NCBI RefSeq assembly: GCF_001941845.1
Contig: NZ_CP018870.1
Span: 5,866,001 to 5,930,000 of the forward strand
From: Streptomyces sp. TN58
GTDB lineage: Bacteria; Actinomycetota; Actinomycetes; Streptomycetales; Streptomycetaceae
Reading direction: 5' to 3'
DNA length: 64,000 bases
Below the pieces are notes generated by a model, which was not told where the DNA came from, made no database searches, and saw only the letters and a list, made by a program, of their open reading frames with translations. The position numbers and the translations under genes were made by a program. The stretch's first letter is position 1; every line of letters begins with the position of its first letter. Shown one piece after another: positions 19,799 to 28,976 of this stretch.

Positions 19799-20006
19799 GG
19801 GGGCTCTGCCCCCGGGCCCCCGCGCCTCAAACGCCGGCGGGGCTGGAATGTGGGGGCTCTGCCCCCGGGCCCCCGCGCCTCAAACGCCGGCGGGGCTGGA
19901 ATGTGGGGGCTCTGCCCCCGGGCCCCCGCGCCTCAAACGCCGGCGGGGCTGGAATGTGGGGGCTCTGCCCCCGGGTCCCCGCGCCTCAAACGCCGGCGGG
20001 GCTCGA
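19799..20006. repeat. 53-bp tandem array, about four copies
   Basis: Copies start at 19799, 19852, 19905 and 19958, exactly 53 bp apart and almost identical until the last copy decays near 20006. Each has a hairpin GGGGGC-TCT-GCCCCC and the core CTCAAACGCCGGCGGGGCT, which can form a second hairpin. Similar single units are scattered between genes in Streptomyces chromosomes; here they are in tandem. Open frames through the array reflect the repeat and are not genes. Confidence 0.9.
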
Positions 20007-20047
20007 AGCGGAGGGTGGCGGTGGACACAGTTCCGGGGAGTTGAATC

Positions 20048-21316
20048 GTGGGTATGCTCGCCGCCATGCCCCAGCCCCCCTCCGCCGTATCGCGGGACGA
20101 ACCCGTCATACGGGACCGCGGTGACGCCTGCCCCGGTGCGCTCCGGCTGCACGCGGCGGACGACGGGTACCTCGCGCGGGTGCGGATCCCCGGCGGCGCG
20201 CTGACCGCGGAGCAGGCCGCGCACCTCGCCTGCGCCGCCGACCGGTTCGGCGACGGGCACCTCGAACTCACCTCCCGCGGCAACGTGCAGCTGCGCGGCC
20301 TCGGCGACGGCTGCGGTGCCGGGCTCGCCGAGGTGCTGGACGCCGCCGGGCTGCTGCCGGCGCCCGCGCACGAACGCGTACGCAACATCGTCGCCACCCC
20401 CACCTCGCAGGACGTCCTGCCCTGGGTACGCGAGCTGGACCGGCTGCTGTGCGCGAACACCCGCGTCACCGCCCTGTCCGGCCGCTTCCTCTTCGCCCTC
20501 GACGACGGACGCGGCGACGTGGCCGCCCTGGAACCCGACATCACCGTTCTCGGACAGCCCGGCGACCGGGCCCTGGTACGCCTCGGGGCGGCCGAGGGCG
20601 CGGTGGCCGTCGCCGGCCGGGACGCCCCACGGGCCGCGCTGCTCGCCGCCGAGTACTTCCTCGACGCCGTGGACGCGGCCGGCACCCGCGCCTGGCGCGT
20701 GGCCGAACTGCCCGCCGGACACGCCCTGGACGACGGGCTGCTCGCGGCCCGGCTGGCCGACGCCGGCATCGGCGCGGTGCGCGTGCCCGCCGTGGACTGG
20801 CCGTACTGCGCCCCGCCCCCGCCCGGACCGTACGATCCGCTGTGCGTGCTGCCCCCGTTCGGCCGGCTGAGCACCGGACAGTGGAGGGCCCTCGTCCAAG
20901 TGGCCGAGCGCGGCGGCGGGTTGCGGATCACCCCGTGGCGCACGATCGTCCTCCCCGGCGCCGCGGACCCCGCCCCGCTGGAAGAGGCCGGCCTGGTCGT
21001 CTCCCCGGACAGTCCCTGGCGGTCCGTCACGGCCTGTACCGGGCGCCCCGGTTGCGCCAAGTCCCTCGCGGACGTACGCGCCGACGCCCGCGCCCTGGTG
21101 GAGCGGGCACCCGGGCCGCTGCCCGTGCACTGGTCGGGCTGCGAGCGCCGCTGCGGCCACCCGCGGGGCACGCAGTGGGTGGACGCGCTCGCCACCGCGG
21201 ACGGCTACCGGCTCTCCGTGGACGGGCGCACCCTGCCGCACCGGCCAGACCTGGCGGCCGCCCTCACGGCCGCACGCGCGAACACCTCATCACCCCAGAG
21301 TCCGAAGACGCAGTGA
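20048..21316 (+). CDS. cobG: Precorrin-3B synthase CobG
   Basis: A 422-residue member of the sulfite/nitrite reductase-like family. Near the N-terminus it has the half-domain [18 protein letters not shown], and near the C-terminus CTGRPGC followed by CERRC, the cysteine pattern for the 4Fe-4S cluster in CobG and sirohaem reductases. CobG uses oxygen to make precorrin-3B, so it marks the aerobic route to cobalamin. Three in-frame starts exist: GTG 20048 (GGGGAG 7 bp upstream), ATG 20054 and ATG 20066; the first has the best spacing, though ATG 20054 is also plausible. It is followed 4 bp later by cobH, forming cobG-cobH-cobIJ. Confidence 0.92.
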   Translation: MGMLAAMPQPPSAVSRDEPVIRDRGDACPGALRLHAADDGYLARVRIPGGALTAEQAAHLACAADRFGDGHLELTSRGNVQLRGLGDGCGAGLAEVLDAAGLLPAPAHERVRNIVATPTSQDVLPWVRELDRLLCANTRVTALSGRFLFALDDGRGDVAALEPDITVLGQPGDRALVRLGAAEGAVAVAGRDAPRAALLAAEYFLDAVDAAGTRAWRVAELPAGHALDDGLLAARLADAGIGAVRVPAVDWPYCAPPPPGPYDPLCVLPPFGRLSTGQWRALVQVAERGGGLRITPWRTIVLPGAADPAPLEEAGLVVSPDSPWRSVTACTGRPGCAKSLADVRADARALVERAPGPLPVHWSGCERRCGHPRGTQWVDALATADGYRLSVDGRTLPHRPDLAAALTAARANTSSPQSPKTQ

Positions 21317-21320
21317 AGAA

Positions 21321-21968
21321 ATGAGCGAGTACACCGTGTTTGAGTACGAGAAGGACGGCGCCGCGATCTACCGCCAGTCCTTTGCCACGATCCGCGCCGA
21401 GGCGGACCTCTCCGGGCTGCCCGCCTCGGTCGCCCAGGTCGCGGTGCGCATGATTCACGCCTGCGGGATGACCGACCTCCCGCAGGACCTGGGGTACACC
21501 CCCGAGGTGGTGCTGCGCGCCCGCGCCGCGCTGGAGGCGGGCGCGCCGATCCTGTGCGACGTCCAGATGGTCGCCAGCGGCGTCACCCGCAAGCGGCTGC
21601 CCGCCGACAACGACGTGATCTGCACCCTCTCCGACCCGGCGGTCCCCGACCTCGCCGCGAAGATGGGCACCACCCGCAGCGCCGCCGCGCTCGAAGTGTG
21701 GCGCGACCGCGGCCTGTTGGAAGGCTCCGTGGTCGCCGTCGGCAACGCGCCGACCGCACTGTTCCGGCTCCTGGAGATGATCGAGGAGGGTGCCCCGCGC
21801 CCCGCCGCCGTCATCGGCGTGCCCGTCGGCTTCATCGGCGCCGCCGAGTCCAAGGACGCCCTCGCTGCCCACCCCTCCGGCCTCGACCACCTCGTCGTAC
21901 GCGGCCGCCGCGGCGGCAGCGCCATCGCCGCGGCCGCCCTCAACGCCATCGCGAGCGTGGCCGAATGA
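21321..21968 (+). CDS. cobH: Precorrin-8X methylmutase CobH
   Basis: This 215-residue protein is colinear with CobH/CbiC: the block [15 protein letters not shown] contains the catalytic histidine region (substrate methyl shift from C11 to C12), followed by [18 protein letters not shown] and [19 protein letters not shown]. It converts precorrin-8X into hydrogenobyrinic acid. ATG 21321 sits 4 bp after the cobG stop, and its own TGA overlaps the ATG of cobIJ (ATGA), indicating coupled translation. Confidence 0.95.
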   Translation: MSEYTVFEYEKDGAAIYRQSFATIRAEADLSGLPASVAQVAVRMIHACGMTDLPQDLGYTPEVVLRARAALEAGAPILCDVQMVASGVTRKRLPADNDVICTLSDPAVPDLAAKMGTTRSAAALEVWRDRGLLEGSVVAVGNAPTALFRLLEMIEEGAPRPAAVIGVPVGFIGAAESKDALAAHPSGLDHLVVRGRRGGSAIAAAALNAIASVAE

Positions 21969-23467
21969 GCGACGCGACACAGCCCAAGGGCCGCCTGTAC
22001 GGCGTCGGACTCGGCCCCGGCGACCCGAACCTGATGACCCTGCGGGCCGTCGAGGTGATCGGCGAGGCGGACGTCGTCGCCTACCACAGCGCCCGCCACG
22101 GCCGGTCCATCGCCCGCTCGATCGCCGCGAAGCACCTGCGCGACACCCACATCGAGGAGCCGCTGGTCTACCCGGTCACCACCGAGACCACCGACCACCC
22201 CGGCGGCTACCAGGGCGCCATGGAGGAGTTCTACGAGGCGGCCGCCGCCCGGCTGGCCGCCCACCTGGACGCCGGCCGCACCGTCGCCGTCCTCGCCGAG
22301 GGCGACCCGCTCTTCTACAGCTCCTACATGCACATGCACAAGCGGCTCGCGGACCGCTACGACACCGAGGTCGTGCCCGGAGTCACCTCGGTCAGCGCCG
22401 CCGCCGCCCGCCTGGGCACCCCGCTCGTGGAGGGCGAGGAGGTCCTGACCATCCTCCCCGGCACGCTGCCCGAGGAGGAGCTGACCGCCCGCCTCGCCGC
22501 CACCGACTCCGCGGTCGTGATGAAGCTCGGCCGGACCTTCCCCGCCGTGCTCGGCGCGATGGAGAACAGCGGCCGTCTCGCCGAGGCCCGCTATGTCGAG
22601 CGCGCCACGATGGAGGGCGAGCGCACCGGCGTACTCGCCGACACCGACCCCGGCAGCGTGCCGTACTTCGCCGTCGCCGTCGTACCCAGCCGGATCGGCA
22701 ACCCGGGCAGCGTGCCGGCCGGCCCCGGCGAGGTCGTCGTGGTCGGCACCGGCCCGGCCGGCCCGCTGTGGCTCACCCCGCAGACCCGGCGCGCCCTCGC
22801 GGACGCCGAGGTGCTGGTCGGCTACACCACCTACCTGGACCGGGTGCCCGTCAAGCCGGGCCAGGTCCGGCACGGCTCCGACAACAAGGTCGAGTCGGAG
22901 CGCGCCGAGTTCGCCCTCGACCTCGCCCGCCGCGGCAAGCGGGTGGCCGTGGTCTCCGGCGGCGACCCGGGCGTGTTCGCCATGGCCACGGCGGTCCTGG
23001 AAGTCGCCGGGCAGACGGAGTACAAGGACGTGCCCGTACGGGTCCTGCCGGGGGTGACCGCGGCCAACGCGGCCGCCGCCGCCGCCGGTGCCCCGCTCGG
23101 CCACGACTACGCGACGATCTCGCTGTCCGACCGGCTCAAGCCGTGGGAGGTCATCGCGGAGCGGCTGCGCGCGGCCGCCGCGGCGGACCTGGTGCTCGCC
23201 CTCTACAACCCCGGCTCCCGCAGCCGGACCTGGCAGGTCGCCCAGGCCCGCGAGCTGCTGCTGGAGCTGCGCTCCCCGCAGACCCCGGTGGTCGTCGCCC
23301 GCGACGTGGGCGGCCCGCAGCAGTCGGTGCGGATCGTCACCCTCGCCGAACTGGAGCCGTCCGAGGTCGACATGCGCACGATCCTGCTGATCGGCTCCTC
23401 GCAGACGCGGGTCTCCGAGCGTGCCGACGGCTCGCGGATCACGTGGACGCCGCGCCGCTACCCGTGA
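21965..23467 (+). CDS. cobIJ: Fused precorrin-2 C20- and precorrin-3B C17-methyltransferase CobI-CobJ
   Basis: The 500-residue protein has two SAM-dependent tetrapyrrole methylase domains. The CobI part (1-245) has [28 protein letters not shown] and [15 protein letters not shown]. The CobJ part (250-500) has [46 protein letters not shown] and LYNPGSRSR. It would act both before and after CobG in the same route, methylating C20 of precorrin-2 and C17 of precorrin-3B with ring contraction. The fusion is common in actinomycetes. ATG 21965 overlaps the cobH stop by 4 bp; an open frame reaching further upstream overlaps cobH and is not used. Confidence 0.95.
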   Translation: MSDATQPKGRLYGVGLGPGDPNLMTLRAVEVIGEADVVAYHSARHGRSIARSIAAKHLRDTHIEEPLVYPVTTETTDHPGGYQGAMEEFYEAAAARLAAHLDAGRTVAVLAEGDPLFYSSYMHMHKRLADRYDTEVVPGVTSVSAAAARLGTPLVEGEEVLTILPGTLPEEELTARLAATDSAVVMKLGRTFPAVLGAMENSGRLAEARYVERATMEGERTGVLADTDPGSVPYFAVAVVPSRIGNPGSVPAGPGEVVVVGTGPAGPLWLTPQTRRALADAEVLVGYTTYLDRVPVKPGQVRHGSDNKVESERAEFALDLARRGKRVAVVSGGDPGVFAMATAVLEVAGQTEYKDVPVRVLPGVTAANAAAAAAGAPLGHDYATISLSDRLKPWEVIAERLRAAAAADLVLALYNPGSRSRTWQVAQARELLLELRSPQTPVVVARDVGGPQQSVRIVTLAELEPSEVDMRTILLIGSSQTRVSERADGSRITWTPRRYP

Positions 23468-23474
23468 CCGGCGC

Positions 23475-23531
23475 GGCCTGACGGCGTCGGGCCGCCGGAG
23501 GTGAGAACCCCGGGCCCGGCGCCGTCAGGCC
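23475..23531. terminator. Bidirectional hairpin between cobIJ and cobK
   Basis: A 19-bp stem (23475-23493 with 23513-23531) has a single G-T wobble. Its right arm contains the cobK stop codon, so it ends both convergent cobalamin operons. Confidence 0.75.
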
Positions 23532-24298
23532 CGCCGCAGCCAGTCCAGGGCCGCGGCCACCGAACCCGCCTGCGCCACGCCCTGCGGCACCGGGGGTCGG
23601 CGTACGACCAGGACCGGGACGCCCGCCTCGCGGGCGGCCGTGAGCTTGGGGGCGGTGGCCGAGCCGCCGCTGTCCTTCGTCACCAGGACGTCGATCCGGT
23701 GTCGGGCGAGCAGCGCCCGCTCGCCGTCGAGGGTGAACGGGCCCCGGTCCAGCAGGACTTCAAGGCGCGGGGGCACCGGCGCGGCCGGCGGGTCCACCGA
23801 ACGCACCAGGAACCAGGTGTCGGTGAGGTCCGCGAAGGTGTGCAGGCCCATCCGGCCGGTGGTCAGGAACGCACGGCTGCCGAGGCCCGGCAGCAGGGCT
23901 GCCGCCTCGGCGAGCGACTGCGCGAAGGTCCACGCGTCGCCCGGTCCGGGCGTCCAGCCGGGACGGCGCAGCGCCAGCAGCGGTACGCCCGAAAGCGCCG
24001 CCGCCGCCGCGGCGTTGAAGCTCATGCGCTCCGCGAAGGGATGGGTGGCGTCGACCACGCGGGTGACCCCGTGCGCCCCGGTCCACGCCGCCAGTCCGGC
24101 CGGCCCACCGAAGCCGCCGATGCGGGTCTCGCCCGGGGGAAGCACGGGCGAGGCGACCCGCCCCGCCAGCGAGGTGGTCACCCGGTACGAGGGGTCGTGC
24201 GCCAGCGCCTCCGCCAGGCGGCGGGCCTCCGTGGTACCGCCCAGGATCAGGACGTGCTCACCGCCGCCCGCGACCGCGGAGGCCGGTTCAGCAGACAT
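23525..24298 (-). CDS. cobK: Precorrin-6A reductase CobK
   Basis: A 257-residue CobK/CbiJ family protein: HVLILGGTTEARRLAEAL at the start for nucleotide binding, ATHPFAERMSFNA in the middle, and IDVLVTKDSGG near the end. It reduces the macrocycle of precorrin-6A with NADPH. ATG 24298 overlaps the end of cobM by 11 bp, so it is the last gene of the minus-strand operon cobL-cobM-cobK. The conserved LVTKDSGG block supports function. Confidence 0.94.
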   Translation of the reverse strand: MSAEPASAVAGGGEHVLILGGTTEARRLAEALAHDPSYRVTTSLAGRVASPVLPPGETRIGGFGGPAGLAAWTGAHGVTRVVDATHPFAERMSFNAAAAAALSGVPLLALRRPGWTPGPGDAWTFAQSLAEAAALLPGLGSRAFLTTGRMGLHTFADLTDTWFLVRSVDPPAAPVPPRLEVLLDRGPFTLDGERALLARHRIDVLVTKDSGGSATAPKLTAAREAGVPVLVVRRPPVPQGVAQAGSVAAALDWLRRA

Positions 24299-25037
24299 GC
24301 CGGTCGCGCTCGGGGGAGTACAGGTGGCTGTCGCGGAACTGCTCCGCGCCCAGGGTGCGGCCCACCACGATGACGGCGGTGCGGACCAGGCCCGCCTCCT
24401 TCACCTGGCCGGCGATGTCGGCCAGGGTGCCGCGCAGGATCAGCTCGTCGGGACGGCTGGCCATCGCCACGACCGCCACCGGGCACTGCGCCCCGTAGTG
24501 CGGCAACAGCTCCGCGACCACCCGGTCCACGTAGCGGGTGGCCAGGTGCAGGACGAGCAGCGCCCCGCTGCGGCCCAGCGTGGCCAGGTCCTCGCCGGGC
24601 GGCATCGGGGTCGCCTGCTGGGCGACCCGGGTGAGGATCACGGTCTGCCCGACGGTGGGCACCGTCAGCTCCCGCTTGAGGGCGGCGGCCGCGGCGGCGA
24701 AGGCCGGCACGCCCGGCACGACCTCGTAGGGGATGCCGGCCGCGTCCAGCCGCCGCATCTGCTCGGCGACCGCGCTGAAGATCGACGGATCACCCGAGTG
24801 CAGCCGCGCCACGTCCTGGCCCGCCTCGTGGGCCCGTGCGCACTCGGCGACGATCTCGTCCAGGTTCAGCTGCGAGGTGTCGACGAGGCGGGCGTCCACC
24901 GGGCACTCGGCGAGCAGTTCGCGCGGCACGAGGCTGCCCGCGTACAGGCAGACCGGGGCGGCGGCGAGGGTCCGGGCACCGCGCACCGTGATCAGGTCGG
25001 CGGCGCCGGGGCCCGCACCGATGAAGTACACGGTCAT
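24288..25037 (-). CDS. cobM: Precorrin-4 C11-methyltransferase CobM
   Basis: A 249-residue tetrapyrrole methylase with TVYFIGAGPGAADLITVRG, ARLHSGDPSIFSAVAEQ and VVPGVPAFAAAAAAL. It methylates C11 of precorrin-4. ATG 25037 is preferred because AGAAGGA lies 6 bp upstream and the conserved region starts at residue 2; it overlaps the cobL stop as ATGA. An open upstream extension of 23 residues lies inside cobL. Confidence 0.95.
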   Translation of the reverse strand: MTVYFIGAGPGAADLITVRGARTLAAAPVCLYAGSLVPRELLAECPVDARLVDTSQLNLDEIVAECARAHEAGQDVARLHSGDPSIFSAVAEQMRRLDAAGIPYEVVPGVPAFAAAAAALKRELTVPTVGQTVILTRVAQQATPMPPGEDLATLGRSGALLVLHLATRYVDRVVAELLPHYGAQCPVAVVAMASRPDELILRGTLADIAGQVKEAGLVRTAVIVVGRTLGAEQFRDSHLYSPERDRHVC

Positions 25038-26320
25038 GTTCGATCCTTCTCCTTGGTGTGCGTGTCCGCGTCCGTGTCCCTGTCCGCCGGCTTCGTCACC
25101 GACCACTGGGTGACCGGCATGGCCTGCCGCCAGCCCGTGAAACCGCCGACCGGCACGGCGTGCGCGACGGCCAGCTTCACCAGGTCGCCGCCGTGGCGCC
25201 GGTAGCGGTCGGCGAGGACCGACTCCGACTCCAGGGTGACGGTGTTGACCACCAGCCGGCCGCCGGGGGCCAGCGCGGCCCAGGCCGCGTCCAGCAGGCC
25301 CGGCGCGGTCAGCCCGCCGCCGACGAACACCGCGTCGGGGGCGGGGAGTCCGGCCAACGCCTCCGGCGCCGCCCCCACGACCACGCGCAGGCCGGGCACG
25401 CCGAGCGCCACCGCGTTACGGGTGATCCGCGCGGCCCGCTCCGGGACGCGCTCCACGGCCACCGCCCGGCACGAGGGGTGCGTACGCATCCACTCGATGC
25501 CGATGGAGCCGGAGCCGCCGCCGATGTCCCACAGCAGCTCGCCGGGGGCCGGGGCGAGCGCGCACAGGGTCGCGGCGCGGACATGGCGCTTGGTGAGCTG
25601 GCCGTCGTGCTCGTAGGCGGCGTCCGGCAGGCCCGGGGTGGCGCCCAGGCGCGGCCCGGCGTGGGCCGGGTCCCGGCGGCAGTCGACGGCCACCACGTTC
25701 AGCGGGTCGCCCGGCGCGTGGTGCCAGGCGTCGGCCGTGCCCTCGTACGCGTCCTCGTGCTCGGAGCCGAGCTGTTCCAGGACCCGCATCCGGCTCGGCC
25801 CGAAGCCGCGCTCACACAGCAGAGCGGCGATCTCGCCCGGGGATGCGGCGCCCGCGCTGAGCACGAGGACCCGCCGCCCGTCGTGCAGTGCGGCGGCGAG
25901 CCGGGCGACCGGGCGGCCCACCACGGTGACCACCTCGGTGTCCTCCACCGGCCAGCCCAGGCGGGCGCAGGCGTAGGAGACGGACGAGGGGTGCGGGCGG
26001 ACCAGCAGGGACCGCGGCCCGAGCTCCTCGGCGAGAGCGCGGCCGATCCCGTAGAACATCGGGTCGCCGCTGGCGAGGACCGCGATCCGGCGTCCGGCGT
26101 GCTCGGCCATCAGCTTCGGCACGGCCGGCCGCAGCGGGCTCGGCCACGCCACCCGCTGCCCGGGGCACTCGGCGGCGGGCAGCAGGTCCAGCTGGCGCGG
26201 CCCGCCGATCAGCACCTCGGCGCAGGAGAGCGAGGACCGCGCGGCGGCGGTGAGCCCGGCCCACCCGTCGGCGCCGAGGCCGACGACCGTCACGGGTATG
26301 GGGGGCGGTGCGGGGCTCAC
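25034..26320 (-). CDS. cobL: Precorrin-6Y C5,15-methyltransferase (decarboxylating) CobL
   Basis: The 428-residue protein joins a CbiE-like methylase domain (VTVVGLGADGWAGL, LASGDPMFYGIG, HPSSVSYACARLGW) with a CbiT-like domain (LLWDIGGGSGSIGIEWMR, AVAVERVPERAARITRNA). Together they methylate C5 and C15 and remove the C12 acetate carboxyl. The GTG at 26320, with GAGG about 9 bp upstream, is preferred over an open frame reaching 26491, whose extra residues are basic and unlike the family. It leads the operon cobL-cobM-cobK; no riboswitch core was seen upstream of it. Confidence 0.94.
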   Translation of the reverse strand: MSPAPPPIPVTVVGLGADGWAGLTAAARSSLSCAEVLIGGPRQLDLLPAAECPGQRVAWPSPLRPAVPKLMAEHAGRRIAVLASGDPMFYGIGRALAEELGPRSLLVRPHPSSVSYACARLGWPVEDTEVVTVVGRPVARLAAALHDGRRVLVLSAGAASPGEIAALLCERGFGPSRMRVLEQLGSEHEDAYEGTADAWHHAPGDPLNVVAVDCRRDPAHAGPRLGATPGLPDAAYEHDGQLTKRHVRAATLCALAPAPGELLWDIGGGSGSIGIEWMRTHPSCRAVAVERVPERAARITRNAVALGVPGLRVVVGAAPEALAGLPAPDAVFVGGGLTAPGLLDAAWAALAPGGRLVVNTVTLESESVLADRYRRHGGDLVKLAVAHAVPVGGFTGWRQAMPVTQWSVTKPADRDTDADTHTKEKDRT

Positions 26321-26563
26321 TGCGCTGTACCTCGGGGCGGGAAGGGGAAAGAGGACGGACCCGCAGCCTACTGGCCTGCGGCTGCGGCGCACCGCCCGCC
26401 CTCGGGAACCCGGCGGGGACCCTTCGGGCCCGCCCTCGGCGACGTCGATCCGGGGCGCGCACCGGCGCCGGGCGGGTCGGCGGACCGGCACCGGGCGGGG
26501 TCGGCCGACCGGTCGGCGGACCGGTCGGGACAGCCGCCGTGTCCGTCCGGCGCGGACGCCGGG

Positions 26564-27520
26564 TCAGGCGCGGGTGGCGCGCTCGTAGAGGGCGCGGACG
26601 CCGTCGCCGAAGTAGACGCTGTAGGAGGTCTTCTCGTCGCCGCCGCCGTCGCGGCCGCCGATCACACCGATGAGGGTGTGCCCGTCGGTGAGCACGGGTC
26701 CGCCGCTGGTGCCGTTGGGCACGTCCGCGCAGTCCAGCCGCACCTGTGTCGGTCCGGCCGGCTGTGCGGTGGTCCGGCAGTCCAGGGGCTGCTCGGAGGA
26801 GTTCGGATAGCCCACCAGCCGTGCGGGAGCGGGCAGATCGCGTCCGAAGGCGATGGTTCCGGCCCCCGTGACGTCCTCCAGCCGCTGACCCGGGTATCCG
26901 GGCCGGCGCAGCCTGAGGAACGCGACGTCGTGGTCGGGGTCCTGGTCCCCGGTCCAGCGCGGGTCCACGTCGATCCGGGTGGGCACCCAGACGCCGTACG
27001 GGGCGATCCCGTCCCGGTAGCCGGGCGCGAAGGCGAGGTTGGTGCGGAAGCCTCCGGCGTACACGCAGTGGGCGGCCGTGGCGACGAGGTCGCCGGCGGG
27101 GGAGTGGACCACGACGGCCGAGCAGTGGTGGTCGGGGTCGCCGTCGTTGCCGGGGGAGAAGAGCGCGCCGATCGCCGGTTCGGCGGCGGCGGGCGCCGCC
27201 ACCAGCGGATCGGACGCGGCCCATCCGCCCGAGCGCCAGTTCACCGCGTCTGCGCCGGCGAAGGCCTTGCCGTCCTTCGGCGGGTCCGGGTCCTCGCGGA
27301 CGATCCCGAGCACGGCGGACGCCGTCCGGTCGGCACGCTCGGGGTCCTGCTGGTAGACGCCCTGGGCGGGATCGCCGTCCGCGCGGGTGGCGGCGATGCC
27401 GCGCAACTCCCAGGCCACGTACCCGGCCCCGGCGAGGACCAGGGTGCCCAGGAGGCCGACGGCCGCGGAGCCCCGCACCGCGGCCCGTCCCCGCTGCCGT
27501 CCCCGCACGCTGCCGGACAT
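26564..27520 (-). CDS. Membrane-anchored or secreted trypsin-like serine protease
   Basis: A 318-residue protein with a basic N-terminus and a hydrophobic segment (AAVGLLGTLVLAGAGYVAW, about 14-33) that fits a signal anchor or peptide. The chymotrypsin-fold domain shows an intact triad context: VATAAHC (H151), DPDHDVAFLRLRR, and GTSGGP before VLTDGHTLIGVIGG. It should cleave proteins outside the membrane. ATG 27520 follows GGAGGGG. It is divergent from the SGNH hydrolase gene. Unlike the degenerate trypsin-like domain at 33534-37121, this one keeps its catalytic residues; whether the two are connected is unknown. Confidence 0.82.
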   Translation of the reverse strand: MSGSVRGRQRGRAAVRGSAAVGLLGTLVLAGAGYVAWELRGIAATRADGDPAQGVYQQDPERADRTASAVLGIVREDPDPPKDGKAFAGADAVNWRSGGWAASDPLVAAPAAAEPAIGALFSPGNDGDPDHHCSAVVVHSPAGDLVATAAHCVYAGGFRTNLAFAPGYRDGIAPYGVWVPTRIDVDPRWTGDQDPDHDVAFLRLRRPGYPGQRLEDVTGAGTIAFGRDLPAPARLVGYPNSSEQPLDCRTTAQPAGPTQVRLDCADVPNGTSGGPVLTDGHTLIGVIGGRDGGGDEKTSYSVYFGDGVRALYERATRA

Positions 27521-27684
27521 GTGGCCCCTCCCGCCCCGTACGCGTCCCACTCTCGGTTCGATGGAAGGAGGACGGCGCCGGTTCCGCCGCCGGGACGTGT
27601 CCGTTCTCACAGCCGGAACAGCCCTCGGGGCGCCGCACCCCGAAACCGGATGCGCGAACCGTGCCCGGTTGAAAGGGTGACGCA

Positions 27685-28893
27685 ATGGACGACCCCGAAC
27701 CCCACACGGACCACGACGCGGCCCACGCACCGGCCCACGACACCGCGCCCGGCTGGACCACCACCCCCGTCGGCCCCGAACTCCTGCGCGGCGCACTGGA
27801 AGTGGAGCACACCGCCCGAGGCGTCCTGCCCCACCGGCTGCCCGCCCGGGCCCGCCTCCAGGCCCCCGCCGAGGTCGCGGAGGTCGAGGCCCAGCCCGCC
27901 GGCGTGCGGCTGGCCTTCCGCACCCGCGCCACCACCGTCGAACTGGACGTCCTCGCCACGACGACCGTCTACCGGGGCGCGCCGGCGCCCCCGGACGCCG
28001 TGTACGACCTCCTGGTCGACGGCCTCCCGGCCGGCCGGGCCACCGCCGGCGGCGGGAACGTCCGTACCGTCGACACCGCCACCTGGGCCGCGGTCCTCAC
28101 CCCGGGCCCACCCGGCACCGTCCGGTTCGCCGGACTGCCCGAAGGGACCAAGGACGTCGAGATCTGGCTGCCGTACCGGGGCGTCCACGAACTCATCGCC
28201 CTGCGCACCGACGCGCCCGTGCAGCCGGCGCCCGACCGCGGCCGGCGCGTCTGGCTGCACCACGGCAGTTCGATCAGCCACGGCTCGAACGCCGACGGCC
28301 CGACCGGGACCTGGCCCGCGCTCGCGGCCGCCCGCGCCGGCGTGGAACTGGTCAACCTCGGCTTCAGCGGCAACGCCCTGCTCGACCCCTTCACCGCACG
28401 GACCATGCGCGACACCCCCGCCGACCTGATCAGCCTCAAGGTCGGCATCAACCTCGTCAACCACGACCTGATGCGCCTGCGCGCCTTCACCGCCGCGGTC
28501 CACGGCTTCCTCGACACCCTCCGCGACGGCCACCCCACCACACCCCTCCTGGTCGTCTCCCCCCTCCACTGCCCGATCCACGAGGACACCCCGGGCCCGG
28601 CCGCGGCCGACCTCAGCGACGGCCGGCTGCGCTTCCGCGCCCTCGGCGACCCGGCGGAGGCCGCCCAGGGGCGGCTGACCCTGCGCGTCGTCCGCGACGA
28701 ACTCGCCCGCATCACCGCGGCACGCGCCACCGACGACCCCCACCTGCACCACCTCGACGGCCGCGCCCTCTACGGGCAGGCCGACTTCGACGAGTTCCCG
28801 CTGCCCGACGACCTGCACCCGGACGCCGCCGGCCACCGCCGCATCGCCGACCGCTTCGCCGGGCACGCCTTCGGCTCCGCCTGGGCGCGGTGA
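27685..28893 (+). CDS. GDSL/SGNH-family hydrolase
   Basis: The 402-residue protein has an N-terminal beta-rich region and a C-terminal SGNH hydrolase domain. Block I reads HHGSSISHG (193-200; nucleophile probably S196, with Ser in place of the usual Asp of GDS), block II LGFSGNALLD, block III SLKVGINLVNH, and the catalytic pair DDLHPDAAGHRR near residue 375. Such enzymes hydrolyse esters or remove acyl groups from sugars and natural products. There is no signal peptide, so it should act in the cytoplasm. ATG 27685 follows AAAGGG. It ends 84 bp before the VMAP operon on the same strand, so co-transcription is possible. Confidence 0.82.
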   Translation: MDDPEPHTDHDAAHAPAHDTAPGWTTTPVGPELLRGALEVEHTARGVLPHRLPARARLQAPAEVAEVEAQPAGVRLAFRTRATTVELDVLATTTVYRGAPAPPDAVYDLLVDGLPAGRATAGGGNVRTVDTATWAAVLTPGPPGTVRFAGLPEGTKDVEIWLPYRGVHELIALRTDAPVQPAPDRGRRVWLHHGSSISHGSNADGPTGTWPALAAARAGVELVNLGFSGNALLDPFTARTMRDTPADLISLKVGINLVNHDLMRLRAFTAAVHGFLDTLRDGHPTTPLLVVSPLHCPIHEDTPGPAAADLSDGRLRFRALGDPAEAAQGRLTLRVVRDELARITAARATDDPHLHHLDGRALYGQADFDEFPLPDDLHPDAAGHRRIADRFAGHAFGSAWAR

Positions 28894-28976
28894 CGCCGAA
28901 CCGGGCGTTCCCCACACCCCGCCGAGCGCCCGGCGCTATCGTGCCCAGGGGCGACAGCACGAGGGGGCGGGGCGCG

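Noticed and set aside
19675..20124. Open frames encoding repeated GGSAPGPPRLKRRRG-like peptides
   Set aside because: They are translations of the 53-bp tandem repeat, which runs open in several frames.
25058..28429. 1,123-codon plus-strand open frame across cobL, the protease and SGNH genes
   Set aside because: It crosses three well-supported genes and intergenic DNA; the product is low-complexity.
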